64,000 nt of DNA from Melanocharis versteri (lineage: Eukaryota; Chordata; Aves; Passeriformes; Melanocharitidae). A model generated the notes under the pieces. It was not told where the DNA came from. It was given only the letters and a program-made list of their open reading frames with translations, and searched no databases. Below, one piece after another: positions 24,101-39,100 of this stretch. Numbering within the stretch: the stretch's first letter is position 1; each line of letters starts with the position of its first letter. The DNA lies in the NCBI GenBank assembly GCA_013397845.1, contig VZTG01002133.1, positions 102,012 to 166,011 of the forward strand. The letters run 5' to 3'. Made by a program: the position numbers and the translations under genes.

Positions 24101-27100
24101 GACTGTGCATGCAGGCACAGCTGCTACAGCCTAACAATTCTTGTATTTTAAAAATGAGTAAAATTTAGAGTCTTAGTCTATGCCTGGAAAGCTGTTATCT
24201 TAAACTTTGTGTATTAAGTACTGTTGTACTGTTCTGGACCTGGGAAGTGCACAGTGACTTTATTCCAAGGGAGTCATGGATATGCACTGAAGGCTCACTG
24301 GAGAGAGTCAAGAACAGCAGCATCAATTATCAAACCTTCTAGGGAAAGGTGCCCCTGCCCACGGCAAGGGCCTTAGACCTAGATTATCTTTAAGATCTCT
24401 TCCAACCCCAAAACAGTCTGTGATTCTATGATAAAACCCCAAAACAGAAAAGCTCGAAGAACTAGGGTTGTCCAGAAGGGAGGAAAAAAAGGCTGTGGGG
24501 TGTTGTAACAGCCTTCAATCACAGAAGTACAGAGCTGGGTTTTTGTTCATAGTTCCAAATGGTGAAGATTAAAGGGAATGCCTGTGTGCTAGAAGGAAAG
24601 GGGACTACAGGGGAGGAAAAAGTCAGTAAATACCTTTTGGGTCATCAGGAATGACAATGGGAGGAGCAATGTCTGGGAGTTCCTCTTCTCCTGGCTGGAG
24701 CCCCCTGGCCCGAAGGTGGCTGATATCCAGGAAATCTGGCATGTCTATAGAAACATCTACAAAAGCAGAGAAATGGGCTAAGCTCCTGCAGCCAGCAAAA
24801 CGACCTCATGGTGCAACCTACCCCTTCAGAGAGGGGACTCTGGTACTCGAGGTACAGGAACAGCCAGGATTCTCCTTCTGAAAAGAGTTCTTTGAGACAT
24901 TTGGAATGCCAAAGCACAATTTAACTAGCTCAGATTACATTAAACTGTGTTTTAACTCCACAGACCTGATGGATTGGTTAAATTTGTTGTAAAAGGGAAG
25001 AAGATTCAACTAGGGTCTTCACAGTACAAACTTAAGACTTCAGTCAGGTCCTCATTATAGTGTGCACATCTCATTGATTATCTTGGATAAAAAGGTAAAT
25101 TAAACAAGCACATACCAAGCTTTTTGGGTATCCAGTCAAGGCCAAAGGTGAATTTCTTTATCTGCACCACTAAGTACTCAGGAAAGGACGCAAAACGGGA
25201 AGTCCTGGGAAGGACAAGAAACATAATTCACTGAAACAAGGCAACAGAATCCCCAGCAGCACAGATCTCAGTACCTCATGCACACTGAGACGAGCTATCA
25301 CAGGATCCAGCCCTACAAGTATGGGGCTCTCAACAAACTCTCAACAACCAGACTGCATCACTTCTTGGAGTCTGACCACTGAGAACAATTTATTTCCTGC
25401 TCAATTCATCATTACAACTCTTGCAAGGCTTGATCTGCACATCACATTGATGAGCCCCAACACTAACGTGATGCCAGAGCTCACTGTGCATCTGTGTGTT
25501 TCTCTCTGCACCATGTCCAGGTAGCAAGATAAGCACAGAGCAGTTTTTACCAGGCAGCCAGACACACACTTACTTAACTCCTGCAGATTTTGCTTGAAGA
25601 GCACTGCTCCAGAAATCCTCTACATTGCTTGGTTCAGAGAAGGCCTGCAGACACGCACTGAATGGGATCTTGGCACGGACCAGCTCTGGCAGAGGTCTCC
25701 TTGCAGCTTCTGCTTCTCGCCTCTTCAATTCATAGGCAATTAACTCATCTGAGAAATACACACAACACTAGAAGCTAATGAACATTGTCATCATTATGTG
25801 TTCCTCCCCAGGCTTATTTTTGCAAGTTTTAGAAATGAAAAAATCTACTCAGCAATAAAACTCTTTTAACTAGACATCAAATCTTTTTGTCTGCGTTGGG
25901 GTCAGGAGCTACACTTACAGCCTCATCTCCAAGGTTTCTGTTCATGGTGAAAACACAGAACTGGAAATACCAGGCAACAGGCAATGAAAACTTTGCCATG
26001 ACAGCCAAAATCCAGTGTAAACAGTAACACCACACACCCACTTTATCAGAGCTCAATCTGAGTTGGAAAGTTATTGCTGTCTATCTGTGTCATCTGACTT
26101 TTTAGACAGGCCAGGATTATGTATGATCTAGAAAAAGTCTTGACACTGGCAAGCTGAGCAGGGCCATATGGTAAATTCACAAACTAATCTGTCTCCTGAG
26201 TCATTACCTGGAAATAACATGTTCTTTTATAAGCAACAGAGTCATCACTGAAACTGATGAACAAAGAATGCAAAGTTCTCCTAAACTTCTTGTCCAGTTC
26301 AAGTTGTGGGCTAGGCAAAAAACAGCAGGTAGAATTCTCCACCTTGTGGTATTTCATAGGATCTCATCAAACAATCAAAATCGATCCTTCTGGTTTTAAA
26401 ATATTTCAAATGCTCAGATTAAGTAGGAAATCAGAAGCACATCTCTCTTCATGTTCCTGTGATGTGCCCTTCACTTCTACCTCAACCATACATTTATTGT
26501 TATTCTGCAAGGCTCTTCACCACTGATTGCAGGGGCAACCACAGCTTGTCCGTGCCTCCCTCCTGCTCCCAAGACTTCAAGCCTCCTCGGACATTTTCTC
26601 CTTTAAAAACAAGTGTGCTTTTCACAGGCATGAGAAAAACCACTCCTGTTTATTAAATTAACATCCAACGCTTCATCCTCCTTCCCTCCTCCCCCAAAGC
26701 CCAGAACATCCAAATCGTGTATTTTGGATTTATAGATGACAAACTATCTTATACCCCTATTCTCTATTACCATATTAGATACTATAATCTGCTGCTAAAG
26801 AAAAGAAAGCAGATTTGGGTTTCTGGGTTTTTTTTTGTTTTCTTTTTTCGGGTGTGTTTTTAATGGATATTCATTAGCTGGTATGTTTGATTCCTCTTTT
26901 ATAATGAAGAAGTTTTCACGAACTGTTTCACTGTCCAGGACACAGGAGATTCAGTGCTGGTGGGGATCTCTGGGCACAACGTGGCACATCCCTGGGTCAA
27001 ACAGGGCAGTTTGCTCCTTTACCTTTGTTGGTTGCTGCCTCCATGGCCACAGGTAACTGCATGATGTAGTCCACCCTCTCCGTGTAGCGCACCTTCCTGG

Positions 27101-30100
27101 ACTGGCAGCACTGCGTGCGCTCCTCCACCAGGAACCGGAAAACGTCACTGGGGTTTTCTGAACCCACGGGGTTCCTCTGAAAGGAATACTAGACCCAATC
27201 ACTTCTGTGGCCATCACTAAAATGACCAGAAAACCCAAAGGCTGCTGGTTGTTTCGAGGCAAGCACAAGGACATTGATCTGGCAGCTCAGCTCGCGCTGG
27301 ACTGCGTGCAGAGCTCTGGAACCCACACAGAAAACCACTGAAGTCCACAATTTCTGCATCCACAGCAGCACCTTTCTACACACAGGAACTTGCAGGGTGT
27401 GTACCCAAAGAACCTGACTGAGTCAGGGTGAACAGAAAGTAGGAAGGTGGCAAGTTACAGTGAAGACAGAAAGCTCAGATAAATAACATGGAGCATCCTC
27501 TCAGCAAATAGAATTGCTCCTACCACTCTGAATATGCACTGAAACAGAACAAGCAACTTGTAGTTCATTATCCAGATGGGAATGTCATGCAAAGAATATA
27601 CCTCCTCTTTGTTGTTCATGTTAATGTCTGTTATCAGGCAAGAAACAGAAAAGTGTCTTCCAACCACCCTATAATCAGTACATGCATTGAGGGATGTGGA
27701 ACATTATGCATACAAATGTGAGTAACTTCATCTAGAGGCTGAACACATGAATAAACAGCCTCGATTCTTGGGGAAAATGGGAAAATGAGGGAGGAAGGGT
27801 AGACAAGAAATGCTTTACATCAAAACTGCATGTATTCGTAAATTCCTTTTCAGAAAGACAGCATTAAAATTCACAGTATGATTCCTTTACACACAGCATT
27901 GAGCTGGAGCTTGGTGGAACTAAAGCTTTATACAGAAACATTCAACTGACAAACAGCCACTCTGCTTTCAGCAGGGGAATCCTTCCTCCCATGATTCAAT
28001 GACACAGCTGGGATTTGTAAAACAGCTGGACAGGGTAATTATTTTGCTCCCAACAATTATATGAATTTGGAACAACAACAATAATAATCATAATGCCTGA
28101 TTCATTAATATTCCATAACAGACTTCAATACGGTAAACAGGAACAGCAATTCAAAAGGTCACATATATTTATAAATCTTATAGCCTGTACAGTGATGCTT
28201 GACCTCTTTATATTTGCTAGCAGCAGCACTGGCCCTGTTCATGGTCATGCAAGAGTCTGAAGTAAAGAGGAGGAAGAATTAAGGAAGCAAATGTTTCTAA
28301 AACAAAACACATTTTAATTAGTCCCATCTTCTACTTTTCTAAGGCTAAAAAGAATATAACTAAAAATGAGCTGCTCATGTAACAGTTTTGCCTTCATTGT
28401 CTAATATAACCAGAAAAAGAAGTAGTAATTCAGATTTTCTCACCTCCACTAGATTTATAAGATGTAGGAAAAATTCCTGTGCGTCTTGTTGTCTGTTAGA
28501 GGAAAATTCTGGGTGGCCTTTACTTATAAAAGCCTTGAACATTCGGGGAGATATTCCATTGTGTTGAGGCTAAAAAAAGAGAGAAAAACCTTTTAAAAAG
28601 GGATTTTTGTTCAATCATGGACCAAATATCTCAAAGTTACTCCACCAGATCTATCTATGGCCCATTTCCGCCACTGAAGGAATGACAGTTTCCATTTCAC
28701 TTATTTTTCCATTTTAACAAAAATGGGAAGGGTCCTGAAACATGATTTGGGGAGGTTTTAGAATATGTTTTATGACTTAGTTCCTACAGCACTCACTCTA
28801 CCTCTCCTCTGGCAATTGGCATTTTAAAGAGACTACTGGAGATTTTTAAAGGTTAGTAGTTTTCAGAAAGGCTGAAAGCCTACATTGTTTTATAACATTT
28901 GATATTGCTTTCAGAGCCCTGTGCCAGAGCATTGAAGCACTTTGGTGTATCAGCTGGCAGCTCTCCTCAGGACAAAACCCTTCCAGAGAGCTGTGCAGAA
29001 CCAAGCAGAGAACAACTAATGTGTGCAGCATGCATTCCCAGGCGGGTTGCTAAGAGCAGACATGAATTTGCAATTTGCAGGTGCTGGTCATGTTGAAAAA
29101 CCATAACTTACTGCCTCTGGCCATTCAGTTACATCAGGAAGAAACTGCCCTAATTTAGAAAATCTCTAGCTTTCAAGAGAGTCCTGGTTTTGACTTTCTA
29201 ATCCTTTATACCACTTTAAGAACCTCTCCAACCATTCCAGATCCTCAAGACAACACTAGCTATTACGCCTTTTAAATAACATTTTCAAAGGGGTCAGAAT
29301 CTTTTACTCAGATTTGCCCTCACCATCCATGAAACCAAATAATTTTCTAGACAATCCAAGCAAGAGTATAACCTTTAGGAGCTCTCAGAGACTGTTAAAA
29401 ACTCAGCCAATCTCATTCCTTACTACACTTGCACCATCATATTAATATAAAAATAGAAAAAGCAGCATGAAATGGAGGCCATATACAACACACACCAGAA
29501 GAGCAAATTTTTTTCCTTTGTTTTACCAGGGTGCAGTATTCCCAGACCCACTGAAATCAGAAGAAGATTCTCATTTTCTAATGCTTTTTCAACTTCTGGC
29601 AGTACACCACTGACCACATTAGGCCAAGATGATCCTTAAAGGCTCCCATCAGGAGATGGAGTCTCAGTATTGCTTGGACAAAGAGATGTTCTAGGGATTT
29701 CTGCATCTTAGGTTATGTATTGCTTCAGTGTCCTCAGCTGCCTTTCATCAAAACTAGGGCTGGGGAGAGAAATGCATACAGCAGCTCACACTACAATATC
29801 CCAGGCTCCTTCCTATGCCAGAAGCAAGAATGTGGCACACTTGCCCTGCTGTAAAATGCAGTGAGTTTGGAATCAAGCCTTGTTTCCACCTATACACTTT
29901 GTACTCAGCCACTTGAGCAGGAGGAAGAGAGACATGCCATCTGTGACAGTCTGCAAAAGAGGACTGAATCTTGCAATCTCACCTCAAGGACAAAAAAACC
30001 AAAACAAAACAAAGCCAAAAAACCACAAACAAACAAACAAAAAACCCCCCAAACAACAGAAGAAATGTTAAAGCACTAAGCAGAAAATCAAGTCCTGGCT

Positions 30101-33100
30101 GATGACCCTTTGGGCATTCAGCCTCTTTTTAATCCTAAAGTGAGTCCAAGAAAAATGCTGCCACTTCCAGGCTAAACTTCTGTGGTGAAAAATTTCAACT
30201 CCACGGCACCACGAATATTTACAGAATACCTGGCATACTTTCCCCAACAACAGTTGCAAAACAGTTTAGCTAAATATAGATTGTGCTGGACCACTGCAGA
30301 TCTCATATGAATGCTTTCACAGGCAACAACTCCCCAAAACTTTGGAAGAATTCCAAAGGCTCAGAAGGATTGAGAACTTCTTTGCATGTAGAAGGGGCAA
30401 AAAAAGTAAAGGAATAAAAGTAAAATGAATAATTGATATTACAGACACAAAGCAGAAGCACTTAAAAACATTTAAGGCCTAAAATGCTATGCAAACAAAG
30501 AAAAAAAAGCATCCCCAACCTGAAAAAAACACAGATTTGTATTTCATGAGTGAAGGAATAGAGAAAATATCTACCTGATTTTTTCTGCAAATAAATCATC
30601 AATACAACAAGCAACAAAAGCTGTAAAAGCTGTTTCAAATCCTAATATATGCTATGAATTGCTTGATAAGGAAGTCATTTCATGCATGTAACTTCAGCTT
30701 CATTAAACTGAACTAATGAACACAAGTACTGTTCAATGTCAGTAGATGCCTACCACAACCTGACAGAGTTTTATACCATCTGTCATTAAAGAGTTCTCAA
30801 TATCTCATTACTAGTAGTGGCTGCTGAGCTAAACATGGAGGTGTAGCTTTATTCCAAGGATTCAGATCCCCAAACTTCCAGCACAATATTTTCCAGTCAC
30901 GTCCTGTGCATGTTTAGCAAAGCAGGTCAGTCAGTACACATAATTCAGTGTATGGAGTTTGCTGAAATCTGTCCCACTATTCCCTTGTCCCAGTGGAGTG
31001 CTGATTAGTCTTGAACTTTATTTAATGGGAACAAGCAGGATTCATTTGCTCTTCCAAAACAATAAATAGCCACTGTACAAAGCAACTACCTGGGAGACAC
31101 ATGACTTCCAGAGCATGCTAACTACTCTGTACCAGATGCTCAGTCTGTCCAAAATCTTATTGGCATTCTGATTTCAGGAGAAATTCCTATGTCAATAATT
31201 GATAGATGGAGGTAGAGGAAAATATCTATTTCCATGGCAACCACCACCATCCCTCTGTGGCAGAAGCATGCATTACTTCTGTGGCTCTGCATGGCATCTC
31301 CATCTCCATGAAAGCCTCCAGCACCACCTAATCTTGCATTACCTAGACAACTTCTCCTGAAATCAAGTGGAATATTGCCAGGCACTTCCTGGAAACAATT
31401 CTTTAGCTGTTTATACTTCTTTCTGAAATTTAAAGAGGGTTCAGAAGTCTGCTTCCAGGACTCTCTGCGTAACACTTTTGTTGTTGTTGCTCCTCCGAGA
31501 AGATAAACACTGCAAGTTCTGTGAACATTTGCACTCATCACTGGAGCAGCAGAACACTTCACCAGCAGAACCAGTGCTTGCTTTGATGCACTGCACAAAT
31601 AGTGCCTGACTAATTTATCCCTGACTTAGGATCCTGCACATTCCACCTTGCTAAGCATCCCATCCACGCTGGATCCACACGTGCTCCTCAATGCCCAGCA
31701 CCTGTTCCCTTTTCTCAGGATATCACTTTTACCTAGTTACCAGGCTGTACAAACTCAGGCAAATACCTTGTGTTCTTCTTTCATCACCTGCTCAATGAGC
31801 TCAGATTTCATGGGTGGCTTAGAGTATTGGCCTGAAAGGAGGCCGTGTCCCAGTTTAGCCCTGTAAGGAAGAGAGCGGTGGGGTGGAAACAAACACGTGA
31901 GAAAAACAGAAAAGAAGACTTATTTCAAGCAAAAAAATGAAGTTTACTGCTTTTGACTCCTGGATGAACCATCATTACCTGCAACTAAGTGGTCAAATCT
32001 TCTCATTGTCTGTGCCATTTCTCACCTTTGAGCTCATGAAAAGGTGTTTTTTTGCTCTGCCATTAAATCATTTAGATTCTATTTAACCTGAGCAAGTAAA
32101 TATCTGAGAAATGTCACTTACATCTGAGTGTTGAAGTCTTGTGTTGGATCAAGAGGGGAGTAGTCAAATATTCGTGGAAGGTTTCCCACATACCTGGGCA
32201 GCAAGAACAAAGAAAAAACATTCAAATATTGCAGCTTAGTGATTCAATCTATCCCCAATGAGTGCTTCTGTCATGCAAAAATAATAGTAAAGAAACTAAG
32301 AAACGGACATAGAGGTTTTATTTGGAAGATCCTAGCTATAAAGGACACGGCTGCTTTGTTCATCTGGAATTTACATTCTATTCCTTAATCTTGCAAAAGC
32401 TGCAGGATGGCGTTGGTCAAAACACAGAGCTGAGCTGAGAGCCAGGGCACTTTCTACTCCTAACAGAGTAACCAAGTAAATTCAAATTTGTATCAGGACC
32501 AAAATATGCAAGAGGAATGCTTCGATTGAGTTTCACAAACAACTATTGTGATAAAAATTGCTCTGTTGGTAAGTGAAGCATTCAGCAGCACTCTGAGCAT
32601 TGCTGCCCTTGAGCACAGGAAGAAACAGTCTGGGTAGGCATGGCCATGGTGCTGGTCCCCTTCTCATCAAAGATCTCCACTATTTTGATGACACTAAGTC
32701 CTCCAGGTAACTCCCAGGACCGTGCTGTGGAAAATGATATTCTTTAATAAAGTCCATTTTGGTATTTTTCAACAGTGGAGGTGGAAGAGCTGACGTTTAA
32801 TGAATCTACAGACTGTACTCCATATGGTCAACAAAGAAAATAAACACAAGTTTTTTCCCTCTTCTTCTCCAGAAGGTAATTTCTAACATGAAAACCTGGG
32901 AAGCTTTCCAAAATCTGAAAGTTTCACTTTTAGCACATACACTACTGCTGCTTTTGAAGGGAAGGGCACTCTGAATTTTATTTCAAACCACGGACTGTCC
33001 TTTATAAAAAGGCTTCTCTCCTTGGAGTGATGCGTTCAGTCTTGATCATTCGGGAGTATTTCATATTTTTCTGTTGTGCTTTTGTCCTTTTACTCTCTTA

Positions 33101-36100
33101 ATTATGCATTTACACTACTCTTTTCATTATTTTGTTTTCATTTTAATTAATATGTACCTCTGATAGCTCCCCCCTTAGCCAGACCCACATGCAACAGGTG
33201 CACTGCTTTTCAGTAGCATGGATCAATATTAACACGTTTGTGCCAGTTTTTGGCACAAATCACACTGGAGCAGCAGAATGACTCCTGCAGTGATACTGGC
33301 ACAGATCAGTACAAATCCCCTAATATGATACTGATGACACCCAGGTAAATAGAGATATTTACATCTGTTTATAAAAAGCAGAGACTGAGACATCAAATTT
33401 ACAAGCTGGCATAGGATTTTCCACCACTGAGGCTGAGACAGTAAGATTTAATTTCAAAGGCAGATTGCATTTTGCGTTCCAGCCTTTTCCAGAACAAACC
33501 AAAACAACCACTAAATCCTCCAAGCAGCCACTGAACTGACTGAGAGAGTCCTGTTTGCATGTGAGACAAAAATTAAAATACCATTTTTCTTAGAAAAACA
33601 ACAAATTGATGAATGCAGCAGCTAGTGACAAGAACTAGTTTGGAGCTACTTACGCTCGCTGGAACTCTGGGATGCTGAAAATGGCTTGCATGACAGCATT
33701 GAGGTAGCAGCTATTGCCCAGGTTCTTCATGCCAGTGTATCCTGGGCCATACATGGGCTTGAGCTTCACGCCAGCTTCCTGAATCACTTCCCATTCCGAG
33801 ACTCTTGGCTTTATGTCGTTATCCCTCAGCCCATTCTCTGCCTGAAAGCAACAAGATTTTCATCTTAGTCTCTTCAACTTCTGCCATAATTATGCTGCTG
33901 CCGTCATCACCACCAACTCTGTGAGCTACCCTTCAAGAAATGAAGAGCCAAATCAATGGGCAAGGGGAGGTAAATCCTGCATGTAGGGGAAGATGAGGGT
34001 CAGAAAGCCAGCAGTTTGTTCCTCCAATACACCCTTAGCTCTTCAGCAGAGCCACTGGCTCTCCGAGTGCTCCAAGTTGTGACCTCAGTCCCAGCTGGGA
34101 GCTCCACTTCTCTCAGGGCTGTGACCTCAAGCCTCAGCATCAAACACTGCATTTTTTCAGGTTTCCCATTCCATTTGTAATGGCCAGGAATAGCTGCTGC
34201 TGTAGAAGCTGCTCATAACAAACAGACCACACGAAAAGCTGGAGATCCAAGGACTCTTCCCTTCTTTCATATGGTAAAAGCCATAATTTGTGACACTGAA
34301 GTTTCTCCCCTTTACACTCAGCCTGCAGCCTGTAGGTGCAGGTCACCACAGTGTCATTTACTGCTGGCACCACTCTGTCACTTCTCAAAGAGTTGTGCAG
34401 ACCAAAGACCAGAGGTGAAACCTTTGCAACAGCTAAGACTAGGTTTTCAAGGTTGCTGAGTAAAACAGGCTTTGCTGAAAGATTTGGATAAAAGAAACTT
34501 TTCATTCATGATACTGGCAAGGACATTAGTATACCAAGAATGTTATTAGTACCATGAAGACTTTTGAGAACACAGTTTAACTCTTCCCTATCATTTCAAT
34601 TATTATCAGTTTTCTCACCACTTGGACAATGAAACACACTTAACCAGTAGCAGGTTTGTTCCTTTTCATGTTTTCATGTTTTCATGTTCTCAGATAGTTC
34701 TAGGTTATATGCTTGAGTGAAAAAAAAAACCCAAACAAAAAACAACAACAAACAAAACCAAACAAAAAACCCAACACAACCACAAAAAAACCAAATGACT
34801 TTATAAGCATATCCTATTCTGATTTCTTACATCATTTAGACAGAACTGGAATCAACATCCACTAAGATACAAATTATTAAAAGTACTTCTTTACTAACAC
34901 AGACACACACAGAGAATCCTTTTTTCCCCAGTCCCTTTCTAGCACATCACACCCTAGACCATGCTGTTTTCTAGACTTGAGAGAATGTATTTTTCTCATT
35001 TTCTAATGTATTTATTGACAAAACCTAAACTGAAATTTACATAGAGAACTTTCAGCCACTTTTTAACTTATCCATTGCTCAGCTCCTTTTTGCTTAAGAC
35101 TTGTATCTGTTTACACATGCAATAGACTTCCCTTCACTCACTGTAATTAAATATTCTAGACATTCTTCTCCAACTGAACGAGGTTTTTCATCTTGAAGAC
35201 AAACAGTATATCACACAGGAAAAGTGAAAAATATAAACTAAAGACCACAAGGTACCTCTCTTTTTCAGAAGGCAACTTCTGGATTTGAGAGCAACGATTT
35301 ATTCAGAACTCAGCCAATAAACCTCAAATTAGCTGGCTGAACTTTACAAAACTGAATACTGTCATAATAGTCTGAAGGAATCACAAATAAGCTACAGGTG
35401 CCATTCTTCTGTTTCTCTCCCACCCCCAAGTGAACAAACAAGTGAACAACAAGCTAAATAAAAAACGGATTTCCTACCACTTGCATCTGCAGCATATCAA
35501 TTCCAAAGTGTGCCAAATGTTTGGCTATATGCGGATCTAAAACCGGCTCCTCTTCATCAAAGGAATAGACATCTACAAAAGCAGAGAGAAACCAGTGAGC
35601 CCCAGGATCAAATGTCATCCCTTCTCTTTGTTTACCAACACTGCATTCTCAGTACAGGGCTGCCTATACAAAATGCCTTGCTCATATTCTCCAAGTGTGG
35701 TTCTGGCCAGCAGAGAAGTAAACAGACAAACACACAGCTCAGTAAATATCTCAACACAACCACCTCAAGCACTCTCCTCAAAAGAAATTATATGCCTCCG
35801 CAGCATTAAAACCTAAAAATATTTATAGGGATCATAGTATTTCCCCTCCCCAAAATAAGAAATCTGTAGGGAAAGCAAGGAGCAGGGCATGCAAAGTTCT
35901 CAGATATGTGGCCAGCCCACATTTTGATCATGGCAAGAGATTATGAATTTTTTTAGAGCTACTAGATACAGACAGATCCATTAAAGTCGTGAGTATATCA
36001 CACCAACTCACTACTGGCAATAGTATTTTAATTTTTAGTACAGTTTAAGAAATCCACTTTCACCTTTTCCACACAGAGATGCAAGTAGAACAGAGAAATT

Positions 36101-39100
36101 CTTTATTAGAATAAAGAGGGGTTTTTTTGGATTACACACCATTGGATTGGACTCCCAAGATTAATCTAACCTTGTGGTTAGGGAGAAAGGCTGGGTGAGG
36201 TATCTTGCTTTACTGTATGGGAGATCAAGATAGGCCCTTATGGCCTTAAGTAAAAGCCCATAAACATTCTGGCAGGGCAAAGTTCAGACTGTGAAGGGAA
36301 GCAGTATGTCTAGTGATGATATTTTCAATATGAAACCAAGTTTAATAAAGTTTAATAAATCCAACAGAAGGACAAAAAATTGAGAGTAAAAATGCTCTTT
36401 TTTAGAGTTTACTTAGCAGGTCCTATAACAGCACTGAGTTCAGAGCAGGTTTCACCTGCTTGAACAAATAACAATAAAGCTGCAGGCACCATAAATGGAT
36501 AGAAGTAATAAGACATGTACTCTTAAGACTTGAACAGGCCTTCCATCTTTTCTCTGCTCAGGTCTCCACCTCTGTAGTTAATGACTGATTTATTATCTCC
36601 TCATACCAAAATCCAGATCCCTGTGCCAGTCTCCCTGCATTTCCCTCAGGCAAGTTTCCTTCACGCCCATCAGTTTCTCCAGTGACCTTGCTCCATAAGA
36701 CCAGGTCTAGGCTGACAGAGAAAGCTTGGCCAGGAGAAAGGAACAGAAACAAACTCAGGAGGAGATAGCAGGACCACGGAAAAAGGCTGTTCACAGCACA
36801 AATATCACTTCTGAAAGGTCCTTACCCTGGCCCCTCCTGGCAGCTGCAGACCCTGGCTCTGACTCTGCCCATCCCCTTTAACAAAAGGCATTCTCCCCGA
36901 AGTCTGCTAGTACCAAACCCATACTGAAATGACAGATTGAAGGCTAGCCAAGAAGTCAAAGACTAACTTTTAACATTGACCAGCCCTGTGAAAAACCTCT
37001 CAGAGCAGGGAGCTGTGCTTTGAGCTGTGCTGCCAGCTGCTGATCAGCCATCAGATGCCCCACTAGCACTGGTGCCCATGACCTTTCTGGCATGTGCGTG
37101 GCTGTGGCTGCCCATCTGCTGGAATTCCGCTGTGTGGTAGCAAATGCACCCAGAAGACATGACTGTTCATCCCCACACACGACATCACAACATTCCCATA
37201 GTATTCTAGTGAGGTCACAGCACAGCCAGAAGATCCCGAAAAGTTCAAACGCCTGATGGAGTGAGATTACACAGCAACTGAGCTTGGGTGACTGCTTTCA
37301 GTGTGGAAGCTTTTGATATTGTTTTCCCTCTGCTCTGACAACTGTAGAGAGCAAATCATCTGGGACTACTGGCCCAGAGCAGCAGGAATGGAACACAAGA
37401 CTAATGTTCTGCTCAAGCCCAGCTCGTGCCACATTTCAGTACTTTCTCCTGCGTAGTTTAAGTTCATGGGAGAAAGACAGAATTCACTTGTTTCCAAAAA
37501 CCAAAGGAAGAAGATAAGAGCTGCCAAACACAGGTCTGCAGTGCTGTCATAAAGACTCTGGTAGATGAGGAATGTAGACAAGTCAGCAAACGTGACACAC
37601 GAGGACCTGGTGTCATCAGAGTGAGAAGGGTGGAAAATGGAGGAGTGGAAAGGGAGAAAAAAACCCACCAAGATAAATCTGAGACGGGCAACACAGAATA
37701 TTATTAAACAGAGAACAGAATCATAGAATATGCTGAGTTGGAAGGGACCCAACAGTCTCATCCAGTCCAACTCCTGGTCCTGTGCAGGACACACAAAGAA
37801 TCCCACCAGGGGCCTGAGAGCGTTGTCCAAACACATTTTGAACTTGGTGCTGTTACCACTTCCCTGGGGATATTTTTCCAGTGCCCAACCATCCTCTGGG
37901 TGAAAAACTTTTTCCTGATAATAGTCATTATGATCCATATTATTTTAAGAAAAGGAAAATTTCAGTACTACTTGAATTCATTTTCTTCCCCAGCTCAAGA
38001 TTTACACCTGTTCTGGCTGTGCAGACATCTCTCCTTCCTCCTTAGAGGGTAACAGGCAATGGTGACACTGTCCCTAAAGAAAGAGGTGGCTCAGGATCCC
38101 CCCAAAAGTATCTGGCAATTGCTAAGATTAGCATCCACAAAGCAACTCCTTCAAGCACCGATCACATGGGGTTTCCCACTGCCAGTGCCCCACTCCATGC
38201 CTCAGTCTATTCCCAACAAGCAACCTCACAGTGGCTTGAAACAAAACCTAGTGGCACTGTCAAGAGAGGCAGCAGGCAGCACAGTCTGCCCAGTGCTCAG
38301 CCACTGAGGCAAACAACGTTTCTGACTCCCTGCAGCATCCTGTCCAAGGTACAAGAGTGGAGGAGAAGTTTGGTTCAATACTTTCTGCCCTAATCCCAGA
38401 TGCGTCTGCTGGCAGAATGCTACAAAATGGGGCCAACGCCTCAGAAACCTTTCATAATGTACACAGCACAGATTTCTCAGGGCAAGACAAAGAGCTCTCC
38501 TCTGTGCACACGTAGGGTGAGTGTCACTGGAATACTGGCACCACCTCCTTCTCCTTCTACTCGTGTGAAGAAGGAATAAATTATGTCAGCACAGGGACTA
38601 GCGCTTCTAACTCCTCTACCATCACCTCTTCACCCCTAACCCAGGGAAGCAGAAAACAGACAGATTTTGTGTCACAATCGGCCACAGAGCCTCCTTCCTG
38701 AAGCTCATCTATCACCCAGCCCTATAGAGGGGGTTATGAGTACCACAGAAATATAGATCAGAGACAGAATAATTGCTGAAAAGGAACAAGGAAGGTTGGG
38801 GGAGGGAAGACTTTTTTATAGGGAAACCAAGTAAACATCATCCAGAAGAACAAAGGTCTGTGGAGAACAGCTGGTGCCTCTCATTCAGAGGGAAGGATGA
38901 CAGCCTGTCCTTTGTTATCCCAAAGGCCACATAAGAGAGGAAGCAGCTGATCAGTGGGAGGCACAAGGACAGAAGCCATAAGGAAACAAGTAATGCTGCT
39001 AAAGATGGGAAAGAAAAGAAAAAACTCTGAAAAAAATCCTACGGAATATCCTGTTTGTTTTGTAGATGCAGTTGAAACCTACAGCTGGGCAAATCCTAAA

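Larger units (their letters stand above)
18198..28443 (-). other. USP13: USP13 introns between exons 11 and 21
   Basis: Ten introns of about 360 to 1600 nt separate the coding exons here. Apart from CR1 fragments at about 24.3-24.5 kb they hold AT-rich sequence with nothing recognised. No ORF outside the exons shows family motifs. Confidence 0.7.
33842..35477 (-). other. USP13: USP13 intron 7
   Basis: This 1.6 kb intron contains three tandem TTTTCATG units (34663-34686) and an A/C-rich tract (34719-34795). No gene is seen. Confidence 0.7.

Noticed and set aside
31140..31598. 152-codon - strand ORF in USP13 intron 10
   Set aside because: No motif, no fitting splice sites for USP13, and exons 10 and 11 already join in frame.
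37366..37938. 190-codon - strand ORF
   Set aside because: It runs through the CR1 tail at 37716-37922 and flanking intron; the sequence has no family motif and reads as translated repeat.
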